From DATMFV01 sp035555975 (GTDB taxonomy: Bacteria; Verrucomicrobiota; Verrucomicrobiia; Chthoniobacterales; Chthoniobacteraceae), in NCBI GenBank assembly GCA_035555975.1, contig DATMFV010000020.1:1-64000 (forward strand): DNA of 64,000 bases, in the 5' to 3' direction. Both the position numbers and the translations under genes were made by a program. Under the pieces are notes generated by a model. The model worked only from the letters and a program-made list of their open reading frames with translations. It made no database searches and was not told where the DNA came from. Shown here one piece after another: positions 24,116 through 32,709 of the stretch (position 1 is its first letter; each line of letters opens with the position of its first letter).

Positions 24116-24393
24116 GCGCGTCGCATACACCGGGGCCGTTGGAGATTCGGCCATCGCTAACCGGAAGCGGAAGAAGCTTTGCTATCACCTCAAACGGGGT
24201 GCGCGTAGCCCTATTTGAGAATAAGGCCGACGCCGCCCTCTTCGTCGCCGCGCCGGAGTTGCTGGAAGCATTGAAAGAGCTTGAGGGTATTCAGACCGGG
24301 CCTCCCCCGGATAGGTATTACCGAGAAGATTGGCGTCAGGTCATGCGCAAAGTGAGCGCCGCCATCGCCAAAGCAGAAGGAGGCCAGCCTTGA
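24112..24393 (+). CDS. Hypothetical phage protein
   Basis: 93 residues from the ATG at 24112 (overlap ATGA with the clamp-like gene). HTPGPLEIRPS and the segment ADAALFVAAPELLEALKELE are the usual pattern of small phage proteins often annotated only as hypothetical. Function unknown. Confidence 0.65.
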   Translation: MSASHTPGPLEIRPSLTGSGRSFAITSNGVRVALFENKADAALFVAAPELLEALKELEGIQTGPPPDRYYREDWRQVMRKVSAAIAKAEGGQP

Positions 24394-24605
24394 GCGCCTT
24401 TACCGATCAATCGCCGATGCCGTTCGGAAAGCACAAAGGAGAGAAGATGGAAAACGTTCCGGCTGATTACCTCCTTTGGCTATACGATCAGCGCCCGAGT
24501 CATGCAGGGGTTACAGCATACATCGAGCAATCATACACCGCTTTGATTAAAGAGTGTCGGGACTACATCCCGAAGCGGTCACCGAAAGGGGAAAGCTCGA
24601 CGTGA
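24390..24605 (+). CDS. DUF3820-type small phage protein
   Basis: 71 residues from TTG at 24390, whose TTGA overlaps the previous stop; ATG at 24417 is an alternative. MPFGKHKGEKMENVPADYLL and WLYDQ match the DUF3820 pattern, a short family of putative quorum-sensing-regulated or nuclease-associated proteins that also appears as an add-on to exonucleases. Coupling to its neighbours suggests a role in replication or recombination. Confidence 0.7.
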   Translation: MSAFTDQSPMPFGKHKGEKMENVPADYLLWLYDQRPSHAGVTAYIEQSYTALIKECRDYIPKRSPKGESST

Positions 24606-24823
24606 GCGAAGAGGTCAAACCGACGATGCCCCCGAAATCCCGCTTGCACAAACTCACAGCGGGAGTTCCCAGGCGGGCAAACTGGGACAACTACGGCGAT
24701 GTTCTGGCCGCGTGCGACCGATGGCTAGCAAAGCGCGGCATCCTGAACAATCTACCCAAAAACAACAACTGGCTTTTTGAACGTGGGAAAAACAGCAAGA
24801 GACTACCAAAACGAGGGGATTGA
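24602..24823 (+). CDS. Hypothetical basic phage protein
   Basis: 73 residues from GTG at 24602, with GTGA overlapping the previous stop. It is basic (KSRLHKLTAGVPRRANWDNY, ERGKNSKRLPKRGD) and overlaps the helicase gene by 47 bases. No known domain is recognised, and the long overlap makes the annotation less certain. Confidence 0.45.
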   Translation: MSEEVKPTMPPKSRLHKLTAGVPRRANWDNYGDVLAACDRWLAKRGILNNLPKNNNWLFERGKNSKRLPKRGD

Positions 24824-25889
24824 CTGGCTCGCGCAAACCTTTCGCGGAATCCTTAAGTGTCCGGCAGGGGGCGGGAAGACCTTTATCGCGACATCTGCCA
24901 TTGATCGGGTTGCGCGAGGCCACCAGCGGGCCGCCAAGGCGCGGATCACCTGGCTTGCGAACACGCGGGAGCAGGTCGAGCAAGCGGAAGAAGCTTTCTC
25001 TTTCTTCCCGGCGATCAATCAGCTTTGCCGGGTCCGCGTAGCGTGCTGGCAAGGCGGCTCAGATTGCAGCGAGGAAGACCTCGTCGTCGTCGACGAGTGT
25101 CACCATGCCGGAGCGCCGACCCTTGGCGCACTGGTGGCGACCGCGCCGCGTGCTCGATGGGGCCTGTCTGCTACCCCGTTCGGCGGCGATCCCGAAAAGA
25201 ACCTGGCGTTGATGGCGCTCTTTGATCACCAGATGTTCGAGATTGATCGGGCGCGGATCGTCGACGGCGGCCACCTGACGAAGGCGCGGGTGCATCTCCA
25301 TAGCGACACGGACCCCGGCATCGCGGAGATCATCGAGGACGCGCTTCCGAAGCTGCTAGAAGAACGCATGAAGCGTTTCCGTCACCTGGACGAAGTCGAA
25401 CAGCGCCAGCGGATCACGTGGCAACTCTGCCAGACGCACGGGATCGTTCGGAACTATGTCCGCAACCGGCGGGTAATCTCGCTCGCCAGCCAGAACGACG
25501 CCGCGCTTGTTCTTGTCGGCACGGTCGACCACGGCGCGATGCTCGCAGAAGAGATCGAGGGCGCGGTTGTCTGTCACTCAAAGATGGGAGTCAAACGCCG
25601 CCGTGAAGCCATCGCAGCGTTCCGGGACGGCTCCCTTCGCTGCATGATCGCGACTTCCCTTGCCGACGAGGGGTTAGACGTTCCACGCGCTTCGACGCTG
25701 ATCCTCGCTTGCGCCGGTCGGTCGGCGGCCAAGGTCGAGCAACGGACGGGGCGCGTGCTTCGGACCTTTGCAGGAAAAGAACACGGCATCATTCACGACT
25801 TCGTGGACCGGCAACATCCGATGCTTCATTCACAGCACAAGAGCCGTTTAAGGCTATACAAAAAACTAGGTTACGAAATTTCGCAATGA
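24777..25889 (+). CDS. Superfamily 2 DEAD/DEAH-type helicase
   Basis: 370 residues, start TTG 24777 or GTG 24783. Helicase motifs: ARDYQNEGI (Q-like), CPAGGGKTF (I), VVVDECHHAG (II, DECH), LSATPFGG (III), ATSLADEGLDVPRAS (V), QRTGRVLR (VI). This is the UvsW/Rad25-like arrangement found in phage replication modules, where such enzymes remodel forks and recombination intermediates. Its stop overlaps the next gene by 4 bases. Confidence 0.9.
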   Translation: MNVGKTARDYQNEGIDWLAQTFRGILKCPAGGGKTFIATSAIDRVARGHQRAAKARITWLANTREQVEQAEEAFSFFPAINQLCRVRVACWQGGSDCSEEDLVVVDECHHAGAPTLGALVATAPRARWGLSATPFGGDPEKNLALMALFDHQMFEIDRARIVDGGHLTKARVHLHSDTDPGIAEIIEDALPKLLEERMKRFRHLDEVEQRQRITWQLCQTHGIVRNYVRNRRVISLASQNDAALVLVGTVDHGAMLAEEIEGAVVCHSKMGVKRRREAIAAFRDGSLRCMIATSLADEGLDVPRASTLILACAGRSAAKVEQRTGRVLRTFAGKEHGIIHDFVDRQHPMLHSQHKSRLRLYKKLGYEISQ

Positions 25890-27127
25890 ACCTTTCAGAA
25901 GAACAAACCAACGTCATCGACGACATCAAGGCCGGAAAGAACATCCTCGTCACCGGATCGGCGGGAACCGGCAAGTCAACTCTCTTGCGAGTCGTCAGAG
26001 ACGAACTTGAAATCCCTGTCACCGCTTCGACCGGCATTGCCGCGGTCAACGTAGGCGGGCGCACGATCCATTCCTGGGCGGGTCTTGGGCTCGCTCGGGA
26101 CAACGTTAAAGACCTCGTGACGAACATGGGCAGCCAACCCTTTCAGCGCATCCGCGAAGCAAAGGTGTTGGCTATTGACGAAGTGTCAATGATAAGCGCC
26201 GAACTTTTCGAGAAGATCGACCATGTCTTTCGGATGGTGCGCCGTGACACGTTTCCCTTTGGCGGGATGCAGATCATCCTTTTCGGCGATTTCTTGCAGT
26301 TGCCGCCGGTTCAGAAGGGCGCGGAAGACCTGATTAAACGGGGCGTGTTCCCGTTTGAAACAGATTCGTGGCATCAGGCCAAGTTCAAAACGCATTTTCT
26401 GTCAAAGGTGTTTCGCCAGGCTGACGCGAAGTTTTCGTCGGTCTTGAACAAGATTCGTTTCGGCGAGATCACCGGCGACGTGTCGGCGCTCCTGAACGAA
26501 CGCTACCAGGCCAAAGACGAAAACCCGAACCTTGAGCCGGTTGTTGTCCACACGCACAATCTGAACGTCGATGCGATCAATGAGCGGCGGCTTGCCACGG
26601 TCGACGGAGAGCCCCGCACCTTCATCGCCGACGACTACGGCGAGCCCGGCGCGGTGAAGATGCTCGATAAAAATTGCCTTGCGCCGAAGATTTTGAAATT
26701 GAAGGTCGGCGCTCAAGTGATGCTCTTGACCAACATCAACACAGAAGCCGGGCTTGCGAATGGTAGCGTCGGGACCGTGGTCGAGTTCCGTGACGGGCTC
26801 AACGGGCCGCTGGTGAAGGTGTTCTTCAACAACGGCGAGACGTACAGCGTTGGGCTGAATAAGTGGGAGATCAAAGAGGGAAAGGATGTCATCGCCACGC
26901 GCTCCCAGATCCCGCTACGGCTGGCCTGGGCGATCACCGCACACAAGAGCCAGGGGATGACGCTCGACAAGATTCAGGTTCATCTCGGCAAATGCTTTGA
27001 GTACGGGCAAGCGTACGTCGCGTTAAGCCGCGCCCGGACCACCGAAGGCTTGTTCATTGCGGACGGGACAAGAGACTCGATCAAGGCGCATCCAAGCGCC
27101 GTTGAGTTTTACCGTTCCAGCTTATGA
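25886..27127 (+). CDS. Pif1/RecD2-like 5'-3' DNA helicase
   Basis: 413 residues from the ATG at 25886. Walker A is NILVTGSAGTGKSTLL, then VTASTGIAAVNVGGRTIHSW (motif Ia typical of Pif1), AIDEVSMISAELFEKID (motif II), ILFGDFLQLPPV (motif III), and C-terminal AWAITAHKSQGMTLDK and GQAYVALSRARTTEGL (UvrD_C_2-type motifs V and VI). Pif1 family proteins unwind DNA 5'-3' and appear in phages (Dda-like). An upstream extension to 25709 overlaps the preceding helicase and is not supported. Confidence 0.92.
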   Translation: MNLSEEQTNVIDDIKAGKNILVTGSAGTGKSTLLRVVRDELEIPVTASTGIAAVNVGGRTIHSWAGLGLARDNVKDLVTNMGSQPFQRIREAKVLAIDEVSMISAELFEKIDHVFRMVRRDTFPFGGMQIILFGDFLQLPPVQKGAEDLIKRGVFPFETDSWHQAKFKTHFLSKVFRQADAKFSSVLNKIRFGEITGDVSALLNERYQAKDENPNLEPVVVHTHNLNVDAINERRLATVDGEPRTFIADDYGEPGAVKMLDKNCLAPKILKLKVGAQVMLLTNINTEAGLANGSVGTVVEFRDGLNGPLVKVFFNNGETYSVGLNKWEIKEGKDVIATRSQIPLRLAWAITAHKSQGMTLDKIQVHLGKCFEYGQAYVALSRARTTEGLFIADGTRDSIKAHPSAVEFYRSSL

Positions 27128-29238
27128 GTGACTTTTCTGCAAAACTGGCCGACGCAAGAGCGCGGGGGTTCACGCTCGATCGTGTCATGCGGGAGCTTGG
27201 TCACGGTGATTTCGTCAAGCGGTCGTGCAAGAGTCCTTTCCGTGAGGAGAGAACGCCGTCCTTTGGCGTCTGGCATGATAGCGCGGGCGTGATGAAGTGG
27301 AAGGACTTCACCACCGGCGAAAGCGGCGATGAAATCGACTTCATCGCGATGGCGAACGGCTTTTCGTCGAAAGAGGCCACCGACTTCTATTTCAGCATGG
27401 CGGGCGTCGAGACACCTTCCGGGGATCGGCCCCCGGCCCCGAAAAAGAAGAAGCCGACGCCAGCGCCTCCGAAACCTGCGTCGCCCCTTCGTGTTTACGA
27501 GCCGGAACTTGCGCCCTTCGACTGGAAAGCGTGCGTTGCAGCCCTGACCCCGGAAAAGATTGAAGGCTTCGCCGGATGGCGCGGCTACTCAACAGAATTT
27601 GTTCAATGGCTCAAATCGCAAGAACTGATCGGGATGCACGGCATTTACCCGGCAACGCCAGTAGTCAAAGACGGCGTTGTGATCGGTTGCCAGTACCGCA
27701 CAACAGACGGCGACCGGTACGTCAATGCCACCAGAGGCGAGAAGACCCCGGCCATGCCGTTGATCATCGGCAAGCCGGATGCTCAAATCCTTCTGGCGAT
27801 GGAAAGCCCATGGGATGCTTTTGCCTTCATGGAAGGACTCGGCTTTCACAAGACCAACGGAAATGACGTGGTTTGCCTGGCCGTGACCCGATCCGCCAGC
27901 AATTACAAACGGTTGAAGGGCATCCTCGAAGAGCGCGCGAAATCGAAGGCACCGGGCGACGTGATCCTTGTCGGCCAGAATGACCCGCCCAGAAAGGACG
28001 GGAAGCCGACCGGGCATGACACGCTTGAAAAGGGGTTGCGCGAACTTTGCGAGGAAACCGGACTGACGCTCAAGCTGTCGATGCCGCCGGAGCACGTCAA
28101 AGATTATAATGATTGGTGGCGTGAAGCGCCAGACATCGGCGATTTCATTGCTCCCATTGAAGAAGCGAAAACCAAAACGAACAGCAGCCTTTCAAATCAG
28201 GAACTCAAAATCATCATGAAATCTACCTTCGACGATAACGACAATTTCTTCGGCGACCGCGTCCTTGCGGAAGGCCAGCCAGCAACGATTCTTGGACCGG
28301 GCGGCGTCGGCAAGTCGCGGCTCGTGATGCAAATGGCGATCTGCATGATCCTGGGTAAGCCGTTCCTGGGCATCAAGACGCACGCGACGCACAAGCATTG
28401 GCTTTTCCTTCAAACCGAAAACAGCACGCGCCGGTTGCAACACGATCTGAAAGGCATCATCAAAGGCCTTGGCATCACGGAAAAGGAAATCGACGTGCTC
28501 AACGATCACATGGTTTTTCATACCATCGAGCACGATCACGATTGCTTCCTCGCCTTGAACAACCCGGAGGAATTCAAGCAGGTTCAACTTTTCATCACGG
28601 ACTTTAACCCTGACTTCGTGGTGTTCGACCCCTTGAATACCTTCACGACCGGCGATCTGAACAGCGATGCCGACATGCGGGAAGTTTGCTCGCTCATCAC
28701 AAAGGCCACGAAGCGCGGCAAGGCAAAGCGGGTGCCAATCGTGGTGCATCACTCCCTTACCGGCAAAGCAGGCGCTCAAAAGGCAACCGGCTGGGATAAG
28801 GCCAGCTACGGGCGCAACTCCAAGGCGTTGCAGGCGTGGACGCGCTCCCAGATCAATATCGCCCCGCGCGATCCCGACGACAACACGAAGCTTCTGATCA
28901 CGTGCGGCAAGAACAACAACGGCGCGCCGTTCCCTGACATTGGCGTTTACTTCGATGAAGAAGAGTGGATTTACAAAATTGATGAAGATTACGATCCCCA
29001 GGAGTTTCAGGAGAGTGTCGGCAATGTCAAGAAGAGCAAAAAACCGAAGCAGGAACCCGCTGAAGTGATTCGTTTGTTTGATGATAAGATATATGGCGTT
29101 GATCTTATACCATTGGTTCGGGAGCACTATAAGTGCAGTCAAGCAACGGCTTATAGAACTCTAAAACAGGCCATAGCAGATGGGTTTATCAGTAGCGAAG
29201 GCGATGGAAAGACCACTCTTTACCGAAAGGTCAGATGA
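27124..29238 (+). CDS. Phage primase-helicase with zinc finger, TOPRIM and RepA-like ATPase
   Basis: 704 residues. The N-terminus (about 28-95) is a CHC2-like primase finger that keeps only part of the metal ligands (SCKSPFREERTPSFGVWHD). A proline/lysine linker and a TOPRIM-like domain follow (ILLAMESPWDAFAFMEGLG, VILVGQNDPPRKDG). From about 365 there is a RepA/RecA-fold ATPase: TILGPGGVGKSRLVMQMAI, FVVFDPLNTFTTGDLNSDAD and VPIVVHHSL. A C-terminal winged helix (LVREHYKCSQATAYRTLKQA) may bind DNA. An internal ATG at 28216 with AGGA upstream could give a separate ATPase. It is the last early gene and probably starts phage replication. Confidence 0.88.
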   Translation: MSDFSAKLADARARGFTLDRVMRELGHGDFVKRSCKSPFREERTPSFGVWHDSAGVMKWKDFTTGESGDEIDFIAMANGFSSKEATDFYFSMAGVETPSGDRPPAPKKKKPTPAPPKPASPLRVYEPELAPFDWKACVAALTPEKIEGFAGWRGYSTEFVQWLKSQELIGMHGIYPATPVVKDGVVIGCQYRTTDGDRYVNATRGEKTPAMPLIIGKPDAQILLAMESPWDAFAFMEGLGFHKTNGNDVVCLAVTRSASNYKRLKGILEERAKSKAPGDVILVGQNDPPRKDGKPTGHDTLEKGLRELCEETGLTLKLSMPPEHVKDYNDWWREAPDIGDFIAPIEEAKTKTNSSLSNQELKIIMKSTFDDNDNFFGDRVLAEGQPATILGPGGVGKSRLVMQMAICMILGKPFLGIKTHATHKHWLFLQTENSTRRLQHDLKGIIKGLGITEKEIDVLNDHMVFHTIEHDHDCFLALNNPEEFKQVQLFITDFNPDFVVFDPLNTFTTGDLNSDADMREVCSLITKATKRGKAKRVPIVVHHSLTGKAGAQKATGWDKASYGRNSKALQAWTRSQINIAPRDPDDNTKLLITCGKNNNGAPFPDIGVYFDEEEWIYKIDEDYDPQEFQESVGNVKKSKKPKQEPAEVIRLFDDKIYGVDLIPLVREHYKCSQATAYRTLKQAIADGFISSEGDGKTTLYRKVR

Positions 29239-29264
29239 CAAAAAATCAATCATTTAATCTGTCG

Positions 29265-29303
29265 TTCTCATTCTCATTCTCAAAAAAACAATGAGAATGA
29301 GAA
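29265..29303. repeat. Inverted repeat of TTCTCATTCTCATT after the primase gene
   Basis: TTCTCATTCTCATT (29265-29278) and AATGAGAATGAGAA (29290-29303) around an A-rich spacer, 27 bp after the primase-helicase stop. It shares the TTCTCA/TGAGAA unit with the 49-bp repeats. It may form a hairpin in RNA or bind a dimeric protein; it has no terminal U-run. Confidence 0.7.
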
Positions 29304-29329
29304 GTGATAACCGTCGCCGTATCCCGTTC

Positions 29330-29378
29330 AAATTCTCATTCTCACACGCATCCCTTTAGGGGGCGTGAGAATGAGAAT
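29330..29378. repeat. 49-bp palindromic repeat, right copy
   Basis: Exact reverse complement of 14911-14959. It lies between the primase-helicase and the Mor-like gene, so the two copies bracket the whole region from the integrase end to the last early gene (about 14.4 kb). See the left copy for structure. Confidence 0.85.
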
Positions 29379-29485
29379 CGAACGGGGCGTTCCGGCAACC
29401 AGAATTCAAGCTGATCCGAGAGATTCCACGCAACGGCTTCAACAGGCGCTTGTCAGTTGACAGATGGGGCGAATGATGGCGACAA

Positions 29486-29938
29486 ATGCCTTCGCTTCCG
29501 CTACCTCCCACCGCTCAACTGATCGCTGATTGCATCGGCAGAAATGCAACTCTCAAGCTGGTCAGGTGCAACCCATATTGCAAACATCGTTGCATCTATG
29601 TTCCGAAGGAGATGCCCGATGACTATTGGATTGTTAATGCCATAGGCAAGCGGCTCGCTATGATATTACAGAGGGAGTTCGGTGGCGAGTTATTGCCATT
29701 GGCTAAATGCACAGCGCTAGAGCATGAGCAGCGCAACCGGGAGATTCAAGCGGGCATCAGGCGCGGGCAATCCATTCGAGCGCTGGCCCAGCGCTACGAA
29801 CTGACGTCGAGCCGAGTGCATCAAATCATCATGGGCGACTACGGGCGTTTCCGGCGCACCGGCAACGGAGCCAGAGGGCGGCGACCGGCGGCGACCCGGC
29901 TACCCGAAAAGCAGGGGGTTTTTTCATGGCTCTCATAA
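29486..29938 (+). CDS. mor: Mor-family transcription activator
   Basis: 150 residues. AQLIADCIGRNATLKLVRCN, then CIYVPKEMPDDYWIVNAIGK and ILQREFGGELLPLAKC match the N-terminal dimerisation part of Mu Mor/C-like activators. The helix-turn-helix is REIQAGIRRGQSIRALAQRY followed by ELTSSRVHQIIM. Mor and C activate middle and late promoters lacking a good -35 by binding around -35 to -55. Here the gene stands alone between early and late operons, exactly where a late activator is expected. Cysteines in the N-terminal part (NPYCKHRC) are unusual. The C-terminal 30 residues are basic. The stop lies inside an inverted repeat. Confidence 0.85.
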   Translation: MPSLPLPPTAQLIADCIGRNATLKLVRCNPYCKHRCIYVPKEMPDDYWIVNAIGKRLAMILQREFGGELLPLAKCTALEHEQRNREIQAGIRRGQSIRALAQRYELTSSRVHQIIMGDYGRFRRTGNGARGRRPAATRLPEKQGVFSWLS

Positions 29939-29970
29939 ATGAGAAATCTCGGGATTTTCTCATTTATGAG
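29932..29970. promoter_or_regulatory. Double palindrome at the mor stop, upstream of terminase
   Basis: CTCATAAATGAGAAA (29932-29946) and its complement TTTCTCATTTATGAG (29956-29970) with a 9-nt spacer; each arm is itself near-palindromic. More TTCTCA and TGAGA units follow (about 29993-30023). It precedes the terminase genes by about 150 bp and probably binds a regulator, perhaps Mor itself. Confidence 0.6.
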
Positions 29971-30124
29971 AAAATTACAGGGCGAGGGCTTATTCTCAAA
30001 GGTGAGAGAGTCGCAAGGATGAGAAAAGGTACTTCCGTAGGGGGGTGGGGGCGGGTGGATAGTCGGGCACCGGTTTTCTGTAGCCGGTGAGTTTGAAACG
30101 ACGGTTTTGTTTTTGAAAGAAAAA

Positions 30125-30676
30125 ATGGACTTTGACCAGAAAATTGAAGTGACCGGGCCGGAGCTCGCGGCGGTCATCGCGCTCACCCCGACGCGGGTGC
30201 AACAGTTGAGCCGGGAGGGGATCATCAGAAAGGCGAGTCGCGGGAAATATCTGCTCTGGCCTTCGATTTCCAATTACGTCGCCTACCTGCAAGAGCGCGC
30301 CCAAGGCAAGCGCGGAAACGACGGCGAGCCGGTCGATGCTGGCTCTTACGAGGCGCACCGGGCGCGGCTCTACAAAGAGCGAGCCGACCGGGAGGAAATG
30401 GAAAATGCTGTCCGGCGCGGAGAGTTGCACGCCGCCGAAGCTGTCGTCGCCCATATCGGCCCGATGCTGGCCGCTTTCAAAGCAAAAGTGCTGTCGATCC
30501 CGAACGCGACGGCGGCGATTGTGGCCGACCTCGACACGCCCGACGCATGTCAGGCCGCGCTCGAAGAGCATTGCCGGGAGGCGTGCGAAGAGTTGAGCGA
30601 ATACGACCCGCAAGCCATTGCTGGCCAAGGGGCCGAAGTGCCGACCGATGACGAGGAAGAGGAGGTCGATGATTGA
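30125..30676 (+). CDS. Phage terminase small subunit
   Basis: 183 residues from the ATG at 30125. An N-terminal helix-turn-helix (AVIALTPTRVQQLSREGIIR, then GKYLLWPSISNYVAYLQER) resembles Nu1-type DNA-recognition subunits. A helical region (EAHRARLYKERADREEMENA) and an acidic C-terminus follow. It recognises phage DNA for packaging and hands it to the large subunit, whose TTG start overlaps its stop. A TTG start at 30107 is possible. Confidence 0.85.
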   Translation: MDFDQKIEVTGPELAAVIALTPTRVQQLSREGIIRKASRGKYLLWPSISNYVAYLQERAQGKRGNDGEPVDAGSYEAHRARLYKERADREEMENAVRRGELHAAEAVVAHIGPMLAAFKAKVLSIPNATAAIVADLDTPDACQAALEEHCREACEELSEYDPQAIAGQGAEVPTDDEEEEVDD

Positions 30677-32709
30677 GCAAGGAAGCTCTCACGTTTGAAC
30701 TACGATCTTTGATTCGTTCCCTCGCGTCAGGGATGCGCCCGCCGCCGAAGCTCACGATCTCGGAATGGGCCGACCGGGAGCGCCGTCTTTCGTCGGACAC
30801 GTCCGCCGAGCCGGGCCGGTGGCGAACCTCGCGCTTTGAGCCGCTGCGCGGGATCATGGATAGCGTCACGGAGAACGAGCGAACGGTCGTCATGAAGGCC
30901 GCCCAGCTTGGCTTGACCGAAGTCGGCCTGAACACAGTCGGCTATTTCATGGAGCAAGATCCATCGTCGATCCTCTACGTCATGCCGAACGTGCAGCCGA
31001 TGGGCCGCGACTTTTCAGTTGACCGGCTCGCGCCGATGATCCGCGACACGCCTTGCCTACGCGGAAAACTGTCGACCGACACCCGCGACACGACGAACAC
31101 GCTGTTGAACAAAACCTTCATTGGCGGGAACATCTCGATCACCGGCGCGAACGCTCCTTCTGGTCTTCGCTCGAAGCCGAAGCGCGTTGTCTTCTTTGAC
31201 GAGGTCGACGGCTACCCGGTCAGCGCCGGGAACGAAGGCGACCCGGTGAATCTCGGGATCAAGCGGACGGCGAACTTTTGGAACCGGCGGATCGCCATGA
31301 TTTCAACGCCGACAGTTAAAGGGCTGTCTCGGATCGAAATCGAGTTCGAGAAATCTGACAAGCGCTATTTCAACATCCGTTGCCCTCATTGTGACGAACT
31401 CCATGTTTTGCGGTGGCAAAACGTCACCTGGAAAGACGGCGATCCGAAGACGGCGAAGTTCCAGTGTCCCCATTGCGAGGGATACTACAACAACGCGCAG
31501 AAAAATGCGGCGGTGCGTAAAGGGCACTGGATAGCGACCGCTCCCTTCAAGGGGATCGCTGGCTTCCATATCAGCGAACTTTATTCATCCTGGCGAAGCA
31601 TCTCGGAAATCGTCACTGACTTCCTGGCGGCGAAAGACAACCCAGAGCAGTTGCAGGTTTTCATCAACACCGTGCTTGGCGAGCTTTGGGTCGATGGCGG
31701 CGTCCCGCTCGATGCACACGCGCTCTTGAACCGGTGCGAGCCCTACGAAAACGAGGTGCCCGACCGTTGCTTGATCTTGACGGCTGGGGTCGACACTCAC
31801 CCCGACCGGTTGCAGGTCGAGGTTGTCGGATGGGCGGGCGGTGAAGAGTCATGGAGCCTTTCTTACCATACGATCTACGGCGATCCCGAGATTCCAGAAG
31901 GCCAGCCAAAAAGCCCGTGGACATCATTGACGGACTACCTTCGGCGCACCTGGCAGCATCCGATCTACGGCGACATGATCGTCGAATGGGCGTGCATTGA
32001 CACCGGCGGCCAGAACACCCAGGCCGTTTACGACTACGTTCGACGACACAAGGGCGACCGGTTCTTTGGGATCAAGGGGCGCGGCGGCGAAGGCGTGCCG
32101 ATCATCGGAAAGCCAACCAGGGGCCGAACCGGGAAAAAGGCCCGCGCATTGATTGACCTCTACACCGTAGGGACCGACCAGGCGAAGAACATCATTTACC
32201 GCCGGTTGCGAATCGAAGACCCCGGCCCCGGCTACTGTCACTTCCCGCAAGGAAGATCGCTAGAGTATTTCGAAGAACTCACCGTTGAAAAGATCGTGAC
32301 GACGTACGTCAAAGGCTACCCGGTGCGCTCTTTCGTATGCCCGAAAGGGAAGCGAAACGAAGCTCTTGACTTGCGGGTTTACGCCTTCGCCGCTCTCACG
32401 CTGGCGGGCGTGCAATGGGATCGCCTTGCCTACCGGATGAAACAGCGATCCAGAAAGATCACCGCCGGGCCAGCAAAACCACGAACGAAGGCCGTCGAAG
32501 AAAAGAAGGAGCTTATGCAAGAGTCAGCCGAACAAGACAAGGAAGCCGATCTGTCGGCGGAGGAAACCGACGAAGAGGTCATCATCATCCACGGCGACGA
32601 CGACCCGCCAAACGTCGCAGAAGATAAGGGCGCGGCCATCGGCCATGCTTTGAGGCGAAAACACCGCCGAAAGGGGCGGTTGAAGATCAGCCTCAAAAGC
32701 AAATGGTGA
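30673..32709 (+). CDS. Phage terminase large subunit, GpA family
   Basis: 678 residues from TTG at 30673. LTISEWADRERRLSSDTSAE and GRWRTSRFEPLRGIMDSV are the characteristic start of lambda gpA-type terminases. The ATPase motif is VVMKAAQLGLTEVGL (adenine/Walker A-like), with VVFFDEVDGYP as Walker B. A zinc-ribbon-like pair CPHCDELHVL...CPHCEGYY is in the middle. The nuclease part is in the second half (LILTAGVDTHPDRLQVEVVG, ACIDTGGQ). It translocates DNA into the prohead and cuts it. The C-terminus is long, charged and disordered. Confidence 0.95.
   Translation: MSKEALTFELRSLIRSLASGMRPPPKLTISEWADRERRLSSDTSAEPGRWRTSRFEPLRGIMDSVTENERTVVMKAAQLGLTEVGLNTVGYFMEQDPSSILYVMPNVQPMGRDFSVDRLAPMIRDTPCLRGKLSTDTRDTTNTLLNKTFIGGNISITGANAPSGLRSKPKRVVFFDEVDGYPVSAGNEGDPVNLGIKRTANFWNRRIAMISTPTVKGLSRIEIEFEKSDKRYFNIRCPHCDELHVLRWQNVTWKDGDPKTAKFQCPHCEGYYNNAQKNAAVRKGHWIATAPFKGIAGFHISELYSSWRSISEIVTDFLAAKDNPEQLQVFINTVLGELWVDGGVPLDAHALLNRCEPYENEVPDRCLILTAGVDTHPDRLQVEVVGWAGGEESWSLSYHTIYGDPEIPEGQPKSPWTSLTDYLRRTWQHPIYGDMIVEWACIDTGGQNTQAVYDYVRRHKGDRFFGIKGRGGEGVPIIGKPTRGRTGKKARALIDLYTVGTDQAKNIIYRRLRIEDPGPGYCHFPQGRSLEYFEELTVEKIVTTYVKGYPVRSFVCPKGKRNEALDLRVYAFAALTLAGVQWDRLAYRMKQRSRKITAGPAKPRTKAVEEKKELMQESAEQDKEADLSAEETDEEVIIIHGDDDPPNVAEDKGAAIGHALRRKHRRKGRLKISLKSKW

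Noticed and set aside
25546..25554. Further TCGCAGAAG copies (for example 25546 and about 14014)
   Set aside because: They lie inside coding genes without a TANNNT hexamer at the expected distance or a gene start nearby, so they are treated as background.
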